Shown here one piece after another: positions 28,711 to 38,599 of a stretch of DNA of 64,000 nt (position 1 is the first letter of the stretch; each line of letters opens with the position of its first letter). Made by a program: the position numbers and the translations under genes. The notes beneath the pieces are model-generated. The model was given only the letters and a program-made list of their open reading frames with translations. It searched no databases and was not told the DNA's origin. This DNA is from Stentor coeruleus (taxonomy: Eukaryota > Ciliophora > Heterotrichea > Heterotrichida > Stentoridae): NCBI GenBank assembly GCA_001970955.1, contig MPUH01000005.1, positions 1 through 64,000 on the forward strand. The letters are read 5' to 3'.

Positions 28711-29914
28711 TTATATCGACGAATTAAATAATTAAAATTATACTAAGTAAATATACTATTTATATGTATAATCTAATAAAATAATATTAGGTAAATGATT
28801 TGGTTTGCTATTTGAATTTGATATTATTTAGGTTTTAAAGGTGAAAATTATGAATGATTTTGAGTGAATGTATAGCATAGTAATGATTATAATATTAATA
28901 AAAAAGTATTTAAGAATCTATCAATTTTAGAAAAAATTATATAGGAGAATTTTTGAAAGTTTTGCCTTGATAATTAATGCTAATGAATAAAATTGGAATA
29001 TATTATTTAAGAGTTATTTTTTATAGGTAGTTTTTAAGGTTGCAATTTTATTTTTTTTACTTTAAAAATTATGTTTATGTTAGAATAGAGGTATTATTAG
29101 GAGAAGACTGATTGAGATTATGCTAGATCTTTGGTGAGGATAATAATTTTTATTATTTAATAATCATACTAACAATTATAGAACTACCTATATATAGTTC
29201 TAACTTAATATCATGAAACAATAAAGACCTCCTGAACCAAATAAAGAGTCATATAACAAGCAACAACGAGTGGTTTAATATGCCGAATCTGTCTAAAGAA
29301 AGTNTAACAAGCAACAACGAGTGGTTTAATATGCCGAATCTGTCTAAAGAAAGTGATCGTAGGACAAACAAACCTCGATCGGACAAGGTTTAAACCATGC
29401 CACCTTAACTATCATCCACTTTAAACTTTTAATATCATCATGATTTCTCTTCTCCTAAATATACTATAGCTTCTTGTATATTGAAATTAATTTACAACTT
29501 AAGCAAACTTATTTTTCTCTCAAACTTTACATTAAAGCACTTTACCAAACCAATTTTATCTTACCACAATATACAAAATAAATATAAATTTCAGCAAAAA
29601 ATACTTAAAACTATCATAAGCAACTGAAGATTTCATCACATCCCAAACTATTCAGCCAAAAAACCCATCCCATAATAAACTCTAAAAAAATCCATGGAAT
29701 AAAATTTATTTCCTCTATAACCCAAGTCAAGATTCTAAATTTAGTTAAAACAACATTCCTAACATCTTGAAATTTTATTAATCCTACATATAATTCTAAT
29801 AACTAAATCCAAATAAAAATTTCTTATTCACTTCCATAAAAGCAAAAATTCAAAACTTCTATAAAATATTTACCCCAAAAGCAAATAATTCCTAAGCATA
29901 ATACTATTTTAAAA
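28711..29914. other. Gene-poor 1.2-kb divergent intergenic region
   Basis: The left third (to about 29100) is C-poor and the right third (from about 29440) G-poor, as expected for the 5' flanks of the EF-hand (-) and spastin-like (+) genes. The middle (about 29100-29440) is compositionally balanced and holds hairpins and a short coding-like frame, listed separately. A 50-bp duplication (29254-29303 and 29305-29354) around the N at 29304 is an assembly joint. Confidence 0.5.
29161..29400 (+). ncRNA. Candidate structured RNA or short gene remnant (uncertain)
   Basis: Within a gene-free gap, this island is richer in G+C than its surroundings. It has a perfect 8-bp hairpin (TAGAACTA 29179-29186 with TAGTTCTA 29195-29202), a bulged 8-bp hairpin with a 9-nt loop (29355-29380), and an outer 8-bp pairing TGGTTTAA (29322-29329) with TTAAACCA (29390-29397) enclosing it. 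The same + strand also carries about 40 open codons ending at the TAA just after GGACAAGGTT, including NEWFNMPNLSKESDRR. I cannot match it to a known snRNA, snoRNA, SRP or RNase P RNA. Strand is a guess. The assembly duplication at 29254-29354 must be collapsed before folding. Confidence 0.3.
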
Positions 29915-31153
29915 ATGGAGACTAGCATAAACGAATTAATCCGCTCAGCAAATCTTTTATACGGTAATTTTTACCTAGACCAAAAGAACTATAAAACTTC
30001 TCTTGACTACTACAAGCGGGCAATAGAGATTTTACTAAAAATCCGAACTGAACAAACAGGAGCAAGACAAGCCCAAACTGTTGCCATAATCAACAACCTC
30101 TTAGAAAAAGCAGAATTTTGTAAGGCTGTATTGAACTCATATGCTGAATCACCAATTCAAAGACAAACTGTAAACCCAAGAATGACGAATTTACTTGGTC
30201 AAGCATTAGCAAGACCATTTACAGCAGGAAACTCAAGATCAACAAATTCTGTTATAAGACCTCCACCCCAAAGTGCACAAAGTAATTCTTATGAACAACA
30301 AATTGAAAATGAAATTATAGAAAGAGGACCTTCAGTATCTTGGGAAAGTATTTCTGGTTTAACACAAGCTAAGGATATATTACAAGAAGCTATTATTAAA
30401 CCTATTAGATATCCACATATATATACTGGGTTAAGATCACCTCCTAAAGGGATTTTATTGTTTGGACCTCCTGGTACTGGGAAAACTTTACTTGCAAAAG
30501 CGGTGGCGTCACAGTGTGGGGCAACTTTTTTGAATATGAGCTCAGCAACTTTGACGTCAAAAAACTATGGAGATGCGGAGAAACTTGTTAGAGCTATGTT
30601 TTCGGTTGCTAGGAAACATCAACCGTCAGTGATTTTTATTGATGAAGTAGATTCTATACTTGGTGCTAGAGGCGAAAATCAACATGAAGCTTCGAGAAGA
30701 CTTGAAACTGAATTTCTAGTCCAAATGGATGGAGTAGGTTCTAATAGTGAAGATAGAGTACTTTTAATTGCTGCTACTAATAGGCCACAGGAACTTGATG
30801 AAGCTGTAAGAAGAAGACTTACAAAAAGAATTTATATACCTTTACCAGATACTGAAACTCGTGAAGTGCTTATAAAAACATTATTAAGAGGGGGAAGTAA
30901 TATGTCTGATAGGGAAATAGGAAGTGTTGTTAGGGCAACAGATGGGTATTCTGGAAGTGATTTGGCAGCTCTATGTAAAGAAGCAGCATTAGATTCAGTA
31001 CGTGGACTTAGTGAAAAACAGCTAAATTCAGGTAAAACTTTTTATATTACAAAAAAGCATTTTGAAAATGCATTAAGAGGTATCCGCCCTTCAGTACCAA
31101 AAGCTTCACTAGTTTTCTATGAAAGATGGAATGAAGAATTTGGCGTAAGGTAA
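29915..31153 (+). CDS. Spastin-type AAA microtubule-severing ATPase
   Basis: The 412-residue protein has an N-terminal MIT-like helical domain (about 5-75), a low-complexity linker, and one AAA module of the meiotic clade. Walker A GPPGTGKT is at 184-191 and Walker B IFIDEVD at 240-246. A sensor segment AATNRPQELDEAVRRRLTKR and the spastin-like ending FYERWNEEFGVR follow. Similarity in the linker (ISGLTQAKDILQEAIIKP) and C-terminus favours spastin over katanin p60 or fidgetin. Spastin hexamers pull tubulin tails through a central pore and sever microtubules. The pore loop 1 region reads TSKNYGDAEK where spastins normally have an aromatic-Val-Gly order (KYVGEGEK), so the aromatic is shifted by one residue. 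ATG 29915 is preceded by a long G-poor flank. Confidence 0.9.
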   Translation: METSINELIRSANLLYGNFYLDQKNYKTSLDYYKRAIEILLKIRTEQTGARQAQTVAIINNLLEKAEFCKAVLNSYAESPIQRQTVNPRMTNLLGQALARPFTAGNSRSTNSVIRPPPQSAQSNSYEQQIENEIIERGPSVSWESISGLTQAKDILQEAIIKPIRYPHIYTGLRSPPKGILLFGPPGTGKTLLAKAVASQCGATFLNMSSATLTSKNYGDAEKLVRAMFSVARKHQPSVIFIDEVDSILGARGENQHEASRRLETEFLVQMDGVGSNSEDRVLLIAATNRPQELDEAVRRRLTKRIYIPLPDTETREVLIKTLLRGGSNMSDREIGSVVRATDGYSGSDLAALCKEAALDSVRGLSEKQLNSGKTFYITKKHFENALRGIRPSVPKASLVFYERWNEEFGVR

Positions 31154-31473
31154 AGGATATAATAAAATTCTTAGGTTTATCATATATGATCATCGAAAGT
31201 ATTATCAAGTAAATATTTAAAAGTATCTGCATATATATCATTCTAAACTTTAGTCTAAGCATATATTTTCATTTAAATTTATATTTAACGAATTTCAATA
31301 CATCAATCAAAAATTCTAAGTTTTTTATAATTAATCAACTAAAATCTATAACAAATTCCCTTGTAATTGTTATAAAACTTAAAAGATTTTAACGTAAAAC
31401 ATGAAAATCCTTACAAGACTTTTTATTGAATTTTATATAAAAAATCTAATACTAAAGAGTAATCTAAATAAAT
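31154..31473. other. Intergenic
   Basis: This is AT-rich DNA between two + genes. No open frame, tRNA or repeat is supported. Confidence 0.5.
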
Positions 31474-31822
31474 ATGATGAGCCTATCTGAAAAAAAATCA
31501 GGAACCATAATGAAAATAGGGACTGAGGAACTTGGTGAAAATGAAAAGTATACAGAATATTGTATAGGACAAGTAGAAAAAGAACTTGAAGGACTTGGCT
31601 TGAGTAATGAGTAATATAAAACACAGGGATTTTTCAAGTATTCTTCATGAATTAAAAGAACTTAGGAGAGTTTTGGATAATAAGTCAATAATAGAAGAGC
31701 CACAATTTGTTAATCATGCAAGTGAAATTGAAAGGCTTTTACAAGCAAATTTGAGACTTGAGGATGAAATCGCTGAGCTACAAAGAAAAGAAGAAGAGAT
31801 TATCACAAAGAAGTGGTGGTAA
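31474..31822 (+). CDS. Small coiled-coil protein (one 16-nt intron)
   Basis: An ATG at 31474 (a second follows at 31477) opens a 137-nt exon. It would end at TAA unless the 16-nt intron GTAATATAAAACACAG (31611-31626) is removed. After splicing, a Glu codon is restored and the frame continues to TAA at 31820-31822, giving 110 residues. The second half (e.g. EIERLLQANLRLEDEIAELQ) is a strongly predicted coiled coil. I do not recognise a family. This is the only 16-nt intron found here; the others are 15 nt. The gene lies between the spastin-like gene and tRNA-Pro. Confidence 0.65.
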
Positions 31823-31999
31823 TAAATTTAATATAAATTTTTTAGCTTAGTAAACTGATTTTAGGGTTAGTTTTCAAGATTTTGATAGAATTGGAATAAA
31901 AAAAGTATGCTAAGAAAGCACTATAATTAAAGTAAAGTAGGATTATGATAATCAACTTTTAATTTAATACCCTCACCTCAACATTCCAATAATAAAAAT

Positions 32000-32071
32000 G
32001 GGCCGTTCCGGGAATTGAACCCGGGACCTCTCGCACCCAAAGCGAGAATCATACCCCTAGACCAAACGGCC
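32000..32071 (-). tRNA. tRNA-Pro (anticodon UGG)
   Basis: A 72-nt cloverleaf without intron: the acceptor stem GGCCGTT pairs with AACGGCC, followed by discriminator C as usual for eukaryotic tRNA-Pro. The anticodon arm is CTCGC-TTTGGGT-GCGAG with anticodon TGG, and the T arm contains GGTTCAATTCC. Internal A box (TGGTCTAGGGG) and B box are intact. A run of T on the minus strand immediately downstream fits a Pol III terminator. CCA is not encoded. It reads CCA and, by wobble, other Pro codons. Confidence 0.97.
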
Positions 32072-32404
32072 TTAGTATCTTCTCCAAAAAAACTCATAAA
32101 TACACATCTTAATTTAATAAACTTCTCCAAGCACAAAAAACCCCTAATCATCATAAAAATAACAAAATTATTAACCAAAAAAAAAATATTTAAACCACAA
32201 CATCATTAATAAACCTAAAAAATCCTACAATCCTAAATGAAAAAAGCAACCAAAAAATAATAAAATATATCAATACTTATAATTTAAAACAATATTAAAA
32301 CCTTAATCCTTATCATTCTAAACATAAATTATTAGTTAAATTATAATAAAAATAATGAGCATTNATTCTAAACATAAATTATTAGTTAAATTATAATAAA
32401 AATA
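32072..32404. other. Intergenic with an assembly joint
   Basis: This A-rich, G-poor DNA lies between tRNA-Pro and the next + gene. A 49-bp block is repeated (32315-32363 and 32365-32413) around the N at 32364; it includes the next gene's ATG and is best read as an unmerged contig overlap. Confidence 0.6.
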
Positions 32405-33190
32405 ATGAGCATTGAATCACTACCTAAACAGTTGCCAAGCACGCATATACTAGAACGGCGTTTTTCTCCATATAAAAAAGCTAATCATTTCATCAAGCAT
32501 TTTGAAAAACAACTTATATCTAAAAACCAAGTAAGTTCAAATAAAGACCCTGTATTTATTCATAATAAATTTAAATATATACTTCCTGAACCTGAAATAG
32601 TCAAACAATCATATACCCCAGCAGCTAAAGTATCTCGTGAAATCCAACATAAAATAGAAATCATCAATTCTTTTAATAACCTTTCAGAATTAAAACCAGT
32701 GAAAAAAAAACCAAACAGGATCAAATCGAATCAACTACAAACAACATCAAAATTAGAAGCTGTGATTGCAAAAACGAAATATTCTCAATTAGTAAACGAA
32801 GCTTTTAATGATAATGAGAAAAAAAATATCAGTTTATCAGAAAAAGTGCAACACGACCTACCAAAGATAAAAAGGAGTATTTATATAAAGAAAAAACTTA
32901 AAGTTGATGCTTTTGATAAAATGTTATATGGACAAGATGAGGATAAAAAAGATTTTATGATAGGTTTAGAAATAAGAACACCAGAGAGTTTTTTTGTATC
33001 AAAATATGATGGGAGTTCTATTGTTCGTGCTAAGTCTACTACTTTGTATAGGAAAAGTAATAAAGATAAGGATTGGAAAGGAAGTTATGAGTCTGTGGCT
33101 AGAGATGGTGGGAATAAAGGAAAGAAATACTCTGAGGATATTAGGGATTTACTTTGTATATTTTCGGTTAAGAATGTACGAGGTGTGTAA
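32405..33190 (+). CDS. Orphan basic protein
   Basis: The 261-residue protein is Lys-rich, mostly polar, and without membrane segments or a recognisable domain. The C-terminal third (DKMLYGQDEDKKDFMIGLEIRTP region) is less repetitive and may be a short conserved motif. Low complexity and charge suggest a largely disordered nucleic-acid- or cytoskeleton-associated protein, but this is only a compositional guess. The ATG occurs twice because of the assembly duplication; 32405 is the copy joined to the gene. The 3' flank is C-poor as for other genes, which supports a real transcription unit. Confidence 0.7.
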   Translation: MSIESLPKQLPSTHILERRFSPYKKANHFIKHFEKQLISKNQVSSNKDPVFIHNKFKYILPEPEIVKQSYTPAAKVSREIQHKIEIINSFNNLSELKPVKKKPNRIKSNQLQTTSKLEAVIAKTKYSQLVNEAFNDNEKKNISLSEKVQHDLPKIKRSIYIKKKLKVDAFDKMLYGQDEDKKDFMIGLEIRTPESFFVSKYDGSSIVRAKSTTLYRKSNKDKDWKGSYESVARDGGNKGKKYSEDIRDLLCIFSVKNVRGV

Positions 33191-33613
33191 ATGATATTGA
33201 TTTTATTAGAATAAAAGTTTGGATTAGATAGTTGTTATTAACGTGAATTTTTTAGTTTGAAATGATGAGGTTTTTTATGGTATAAAGGTGCTGCTAGAGC
33301 AAGATTTTTTATGTGGCTTATGACAAATAAGGAATATTTTGGAATGCATTGAAATTGATGCTAAAATAGTATTTTGGTTGTTTTTATGGTAAATATATTT
33401 TAGTTTTAGAATAAAGGTTATAAAGTGTAATTTGGTAATAGTTTGGTTAATGTGTAATTGAATTTTTAAGAAATATGCTGTGAGAATTAGGTGAATTTAT
33501 TTAAAACTCCACTAACTAATCTCATAAAATAAAAAATCAGCCTCTGAATATCAAAAACCCTCATCATCTTCACAATAATAAAACTCCAACTCCAACTACA
33601 TTAAAATTAAATA
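33191..33613. other. Intergenic between convergent genes
   Basis: The left 280 bp are C-poor (3' flank of the + gene). The right 120 bp are G-poor (3' flank of the minus gene). No gene is seen. Confidence 0.5.
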
Positions 33614-34566
33614 TTATTGTGTTAAGCACACTTCAAATCCTAAATGTTCAGCATGATAATCAGAAACAATTTCTTTAATCAAATTCAAATCTTTTTTCAC
33701 ACACGCAACATCAGCAACAGCCTGCCTAGACGAGTTACAATCATATCTTTCTTCATGACTTAACATCATCTTAAGCGAAATATCTTTTCCAGCCTTTAAA
33801 TTCTGCATAATAATCAAAAGTTGATGAATCTGTATCGATATCTGATGAATATCAGGAATAATCAAAGCCAAATCATAAAAGTCAATATTCTTACTAATAA
33901 TATCCAATTTCTGTCTTATATCGATATTCTCTGATACTAACTCAGTATATTTATTAACAATATCTTCAGTATCATATTCTTCAATTTTTCTTTTTAACTT
34001 TGCATTTTCATATTCTAATTCTATGATTTTCTTTTGATCTTGAATATGTTTTTCTTTATACATCTTAAGTTTACTTTCAACAATATTTTTTTCTTGTTTA
34101 AACACTTCTTTAAGATTTTGCATATCTTTATTTATTTGTATATTTTCTTCAAAGTTAAAATTCTGTATAAAATCTTGAAGTTTATGGAGTTCATCGCTTT
34201 TTTTAGTTATTTCTCTTTTCCAGTAATCACTTAGGTCTTTGTTTTCTTGTTTTTTATTTTTTTCCTTTTCTAAGAAGATTTCTTCTTTAAGTTTTTGGAT
34301 TTGAATGTTTTTATCTTTGACTTGAGATTCTAATTCTTGTTTTTCTGATTCTAAAGTTTTGATTTTCTTTGATGCTTGTATAAAATTGATTTCTTTATCT
34401 CGAATTTCGTCTTGAAGTTTTGATAAGATGGATAAATTTAGCTTAGGGGATTGGATAAGGGAGAATGGGGATTAGTGAAGTTTTTGATTGGGGTTTCAGG
34501 ATTAGAGAGATTAAAGATATTAGTTTTAAGAGAATAAGGACTTCTTGATTGGGATTTTTTGTTCAT
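33614..34566 (-). CDS. Coiled-coil protein with an apparent single-base frameshift
   Basis: The minus strand is open from a stop at 33614 up to about 34480 in one frame, but the first in-frame ATG is at 34123 (169 residues). An ATG at 34566 opens an upstream frame of 42 codons (beginning MNKKSQSRSPYSLK) that stops near 34440, one base out of phase with the long frame. Adding one base in the C-run near 34445-34450 would give a single 317-residue protein: a polar N-terminus followed by about 200 residues of coiled coil (e.g. KLQDEIRDKEINFIQASKK). No GT...AG intron of 15-16 nt bridges the frames, so a homopolymer sequencing error is most likely; a real frameshift or an internal start at 34123 are alternatives. 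Family unknown. Confidence 0.6.
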
Positions 34567-35089
34567 GATATTTATAATAAGATTAATGATAGGTAAATTG
34601 TGCATTTAATGCTATGATTGAATTAATCAGTATAATAAAAATTGTGTTTTTTATTGTGAGGTTTGATATTAGTTATGATATGTTACTTATAAATGATTTT
34701 TTTTAATTAGTTGTGTTTGATTTGAATATTGAATTTTTTGTGTTAAATATTGAATGATGAATAGACATGTAAATTTTATTTAGGAGGTTTTGGGCTAAAA
34801 TTTAATAGAAGATATTTAGGTGTTAAGCTTATAGGATTTACTTTGTATTTGTTTTAAGAAAATAATAAAATATTCAATTACATCATTGTTATGATTTTTA
34901 GCACATTTATACTAATATTCATAACCAATTCGCATAACTATTTCAACCAAGAAACATATTCACCAATATTTAATCCAAAAATCCATTTCAAAATTCTACA
35001 CAAATCCTAAAAAAAAATCATCATAAACCCAACCATCAACCCTAAAATCACTTCCACCCATATCTTCTAATTTCTATTTAATTATACTA
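34567..35089. other. Intergenic between two minus-strand genes
   Basis: The left part is C-poor (5' flank of the coiled-coil gene) and the right part from about 34890 is G-poor (3' flank of the RRM gene). No other feature was found. Confidence 0.5.
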
Positions 35090-35764
35090 TTACTCTTCAT
35101 CTAAAATAAACTCAATAAGTGATTTACAGAGTTCTTCAGTATACTCTTCATTATTCACAGAGAGTTTCCTAGGACCGGGACTACTCTGCACACTTTCATT
35201 AAAACCCGAGTCTAAATTCATTTTATCTTTAGCCACAGCTCTTTTACACTCAATCCACTTCCCACGCAAAAAATGATTTTCATAATTTTTCATCACATTT
35301 TCAGCTGATTCTTCTTTCTCAAATGTCACAAATCCGAATCCTCTTGCTTTTCCTGAAGCTCGATCCTTCATTACAATAGAATCTTCTATATGCCCATATT
35401 GTGAAAAGTAATTTGTTAATTCTGATGTTGTTATTTCTGGTAATAAACCTCCTACAAAAATTTTTCTTGATCCTGAGTATCTGACAATTTTTTCCTTAGG
35501 AAATGCTGGTTTTATTTCTAATTTTTTAGTGTCAATAACATGTTTTGTTGAGAGGATTTTTGATATTGAAGATTTCTTAGACACAATAATAAATCCAAAA
35601 CAACGAGATCTGCCTGTATGTTTATCTAGAATAATACTACACTTTTCGATATTGGCAAAGCGAGAAAAATAAGATTTTATTTGTTCTTCAGTTGTTGATG
35701 CTGAAAGTCCTCCTATGAATAATTTTTTTCTGTATAAAATTTACTCGAATTTATGATGCTGCAT
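35090..35764 (-). CDS. Two-RRM RNA-binding protein, Musashi/hnRNP-like (one 15-nt intron)
   Basis: The ATG is at 35764. After 20 nt comes a 15-nt intron, GTAAATTTTATACAG (35730-35744), and the frame then runs to TAA at 35090, giving 219 residues. RRM1 has RNP2 KLFIGGLS and RNP1 RCFGFIIV. RRM2 has RNP2 KIFVGGLL and RNP1 ARGFGFVTF. The aromatic residues that stack on RNA are present. The tandem close-spaced pair resembles Musashi, hnRNP A and DAZAP1 proteins. A frame starting inside RRM1 at a GTG would lack the first domain; the spliced start is clearly better. The role is binding mRNA for translation or processing control; the target is unknown. Confidence 0.88.
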
Positions 35765-36396
35765 TTTATTTTTATCTCAACAGAAATGTTTAAATTCTCG
35801 GATGGGAATAGATCAAAAGGAGAGTATGAAGGATATGGAAGGTAAATTGGATTGGTAGGATTGTTGGGTGAATAAGTTATAAATGAGGATAAGTTAGGGG
35901 AATATTTTATATTTTATTGATTGGATTTATTATTTAGTAAAGTTTTTAGCATGTTGTTAAGGTTTAGATAGAGGGAATGGGATTTGGATTTGAAGTTTTG
36001 TAATGATGGGTTTGCAATAATTTTTATTTGAGTTAAGGTGATATTATTGAGTTTTTTTGGTGTTGTATTTATTTATAAATTTAGATGAAATTATTGTAGG
36101 TAAAGATATAGTTGTAAGGATAATTTATGTGCTAGGGGTTAGAAGTACTTATTATTTACTAATTGCGATTAAAATTATTTCTTTTCACTTGGATTCCTAT
36201 TTGACATATAACTTTCTTTAATTATTTTATATTGTTTATGTTTTCAGAACCTTAATGATACTAGCAACTCACAGAAACTCTATTCATACATTTGAACACC
36301 CTTTATATACTAAAGATAACTGTTTAATATTATAATATTTCTTAATATATATATGCACATAAATACAAATATGGTAGCTTTGATGTGACCTGTTCA

Positions 36397-36429
36397 GATA
36401 ATATAATTTATTAAACTTATTATATTATC
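36397..36429. repeat. 11-bp perfect inverted repeat (hairpin)
   Basis: GATAATATAAT (36397-36407) and its exact reverse complement (36419-36429) are separated by 11 nt. Flanking AGCTTT and AAAGCT about 20 nt outside on each side can pair as an outer stem. The location is a gene-free island, so it could be part of an RNA or a chance AT-rich palindrome. Confidence 0.4.
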
Positions 36430-36449
36430 AGATCTAATTTTATAAAGCT

Positions 36450-37110
36450 TTAACACTGCGTTTTGTTGTGGAAAATAACTTTTTTCTCATCCATAAAATA
36501 GCCAAATTTACTTTTCTTCAGACTCAAACATAAATTATAATCAACAGAGCCATGCAAAACAGCTGCTTTTAAATGAATATCATCTAAGAATATAAGGGTA
36601 AGAGCTATTTTTACTTTTAATTTTTTATTCTTATATTTCTTCTTCTTTTAGTCTTTTATATTTGTCTATACCCTAAAAAATTCTTGTTTTCTGCGATTGA
36701 CTATTTTTAGTTTAACAAAACAACCTAAATTTATTATTTTTGCTGAGGAAGGTGTAGATAAAAATTATTCTAGTTATTATGAATAGAAACTTTTATCCTT
36801 GTACTGATTGTCTAAGAAAAACTTTGAAATAAAATAAGTAGTAAAATTACAGCTCCTAAAAATTTTGAGTTTTTTATTAGAGTATATCATATTTTCCATA
36901 CTGTTGATTAAAGCTTAATAATAGTTTAGTTTTCAGATACTATTTAATAGTAGAAGAAAGAATAAATCTAAGGTTGCTTTAAAACTATTTTATGACCTCT
37001 CAGGTTTGCTTGAAGTATCTCGCTTAAAAACTNTTGCTTTAAAACTATTTTATGACCTCTCAGGTTTGCTTGAAGTATCTCGCTTAAAAACTTAGTAATA
37101 TTTTATCATT
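36450..37110 (-). pseudogene. Possible decayed coding sequence (uncertain)
   Basis: On the minus strand a 66-codon open stretch (36647 to 36450) reads as ordinary protein, including DDIHLKAAVLHGSVDYNLCL. Nearer 37092-37030 a second fragment reads FLSEILQANLRGHKIVLKQP. They are not in one frame, no 15-16-nt introns join them, and stops are frequent between. The balanced base composition differs from true intergenic DNA here. A degraded host gene is the simplest reading; I do not recognise the family. Confidence 0.25.
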
Positions 37111-37446
37111 TCATTTATTCAACTGAAAAGCTCATTATAAAGCAATCACATATATAATAATATATTCTTAATTATTATTTTCTGAGCAGAGTTAATCAAA
37201 ATCCTTCAAATCAAATTTATAAACATTATAATTCCTAAAACACATCACATATTATTACTTATCTTATACCAAAAAAAAAAATATTATAATTATTTCAATT
37301 GTATAATAATAAAACTTGGCGAATTTATTATTTATCCTAAAATTAGCACCTAAAAAGTACAATTCTCATTCACCAATAAGAAATTTGTATTAAACTCATA
37401 TAAACTAATCTAACTACAACCTAAAAATTAAGCGATAAGATTATCA

Positions 37447-37779
37447 TTAAGAAATTTGATTAAGTTTTATGTGGGTCAAAAGTGTGACTAAAACTATTAG
37501 AATGATAGATGAAAGACTATGATATTTTCCAATAAAGTGTTTCATGCTTGAAATAATCATTCTAGCTATTGGGGATCTTGATATTATAGTGAATATCAAG
37601 TAGCTGTATGCTGAAGCTTTGGCAATTGTGGTCATGGTTCCTGCTATATTCATTGGCTTTGTCAGAGACTTAACCCTAAGCTTATCTTGTGATGTTTGAT
37701 GTAATTCCAAGTATTTGTGGAGATTTTCTTCATCATCTTCAAGCCAGGGTTCGGCCTCTTGGATTCGTGGCAGAACCAT
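37447..37779 (-). CDS. Small membrane protein, unknown
   Basis: The 110-residue protein has an acidic soluble N-terminus (QEAEPWLEDDEENLHKY) and two hydrophobic segments: about 56-68 (weak) and about 88-102 (SSIILIVLVTLLT, strong). No signal peptide or family is recognised. The start ATG is followed by the acidic region. It is divergent from the AKTIP-like gene with 178 bp between starts, so the two may share control elements. Confidence 0.6.
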   Translation of the reverse strand: MVLPRIQEAEPWLEDDEENLHKYLELHQTSQDKLRVKSLTKPMNIAGTMTTIAKASAYSYLIFTIISRSPIARMIISSMKHFIGKYHSLSSIILIVLVTLLTHIKLNQIS

Positions 37780-37957
37780 TATTTTATTTGCTAAATAAAT
37801 CAGCCATTCATATTTTTGTGTTTTTTCAGCGATATAACTTTAAAGCATTTTAGTATTTAAGACTATATGGCTTTGTAAATAAAAGGTGTTTTTTAAGAAA
37901 ATTTAACCATTTAGATAATCCTGATTATAAGAGCGCGTGTTTTATTCATATTTAAAT

Positions 37958-38599
37958 ATGAAAGAAAACTTGGGCGAGGCTCACAAATTAAATGAAGAAG
38001 CTTTAAGGCAGCAGCAGCTTGTTATTGAGTATAATAGCCTAAAAAAGTACTGTCCTTCAGGAATATATGTTTTACCTCAAGTAAACAATATAAATATATG
38101 GCAAGGTGTAATATTTATAAGACAAGGGTACTTCAAAGACGGGATATTTCGCTTCAAGATTGAAATACCAGAAAACTACCCTTGTTCAAGTCCCCACATT
38201 TTCTTTTACAACTACATCTTCCATCCTTTAATCAACTATGAAACATTAGAATTATCTATAGGAGCTCAATTTCCAGAATGGCAGCCAGGAAAACATTTTA
38301 TATTTTCTTTACTTGGGTATTTAAAAAAAGTTTTTTATTCAACAGAACAATGGACTCTTATTAATCATGTATTAAATCCACAAGCCTTGAATACATTTAC
38401 CGAAGATGAAATTTTATTTATACAAGAAGCAAGAAGGTGTGTTATTGATTCACAGAATTTTGAAAATAATGATGAAAAAGACTCAGCAATACATTTTAAA
38501 AAGTTTAATTCTTTTCATAGTATTATATTGAAGAATATTCGAAAAAGTATTGAAAGACCAAGTGAATTTATGAGATATTTTAGGGATAATTTTATATAG
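37958..38599 (+). CDS. AKTIP: AKTIP/FTS-like ubiquitin E2 variant (no catalytic Cys)
   Basis: The first true ATG is at 37958; the frame is open a few codons further up, but only from a GTG. The protein has 213 residues. The E2-like core carries GVIFIRQGYFKDGIFRFKI, ENYPCSSPHIFFY and FHPLINYET, very like AKTIP/fused-toes proteins. Where E2 enzymes have HPN...C the sequence lacks the active Cys, so it is a pseudo-E2. AKTIP is the FTS subunit of the FTS-Hook-FHIP complex, which links early endosomes to cytoplasmic dynein. That role is transferred by homology. The C-terminus (about 170-213) is polar and helical. Confidence 0.85.
   Translation: MKENLGEAHKLNEEALRQQQLVIEYNSLKKYCPSGIYVLPQVNNINIWQGVIFIRQGYFKDGIFRFKIEIPENYPCSSPHIFFYNYIFHPLINYETLELSIGAQFPEWQPGKHFIFSLLGYLKKVFYSTEQWTLINHVLNPQALNTFTEDEILFIQEARRCVIDSQNFENNDEKDSAIHFKKFNSFHSIILKNIRKSIERPSEFMRYFRDNFI

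Larger units (their letters stand above)
35765..37446. other. Gene-poor 1.7-kb region
   Basis: 35765-36120 is C-poor (5' flank of the RRM gene) and 37190-37446 is G-poor (3' flank of the next minus gene). The 1 kb between them is compositionally balanced and holds an 11-bp hairpin plus coding-like minus-strand fragments, described separately. A 59-bp assembly duplication surrounds the N at 37033 (36974-37032 and 37034-37092). No intact gene is visible. Confidence 0.5.

Noticed and set aside
31978-32178. 66-codon minus frame over the tRNA
   Set aside because: It reads straight through a clear tRNA-Pro gene and has no independent support.
36397-36429. Hairpin as part of a known snRNA
   Set aside because: No U1, U2, U4, U5 or U6 invariant sequences or convincing Sm site nearby; kept only as an unexplained structure.
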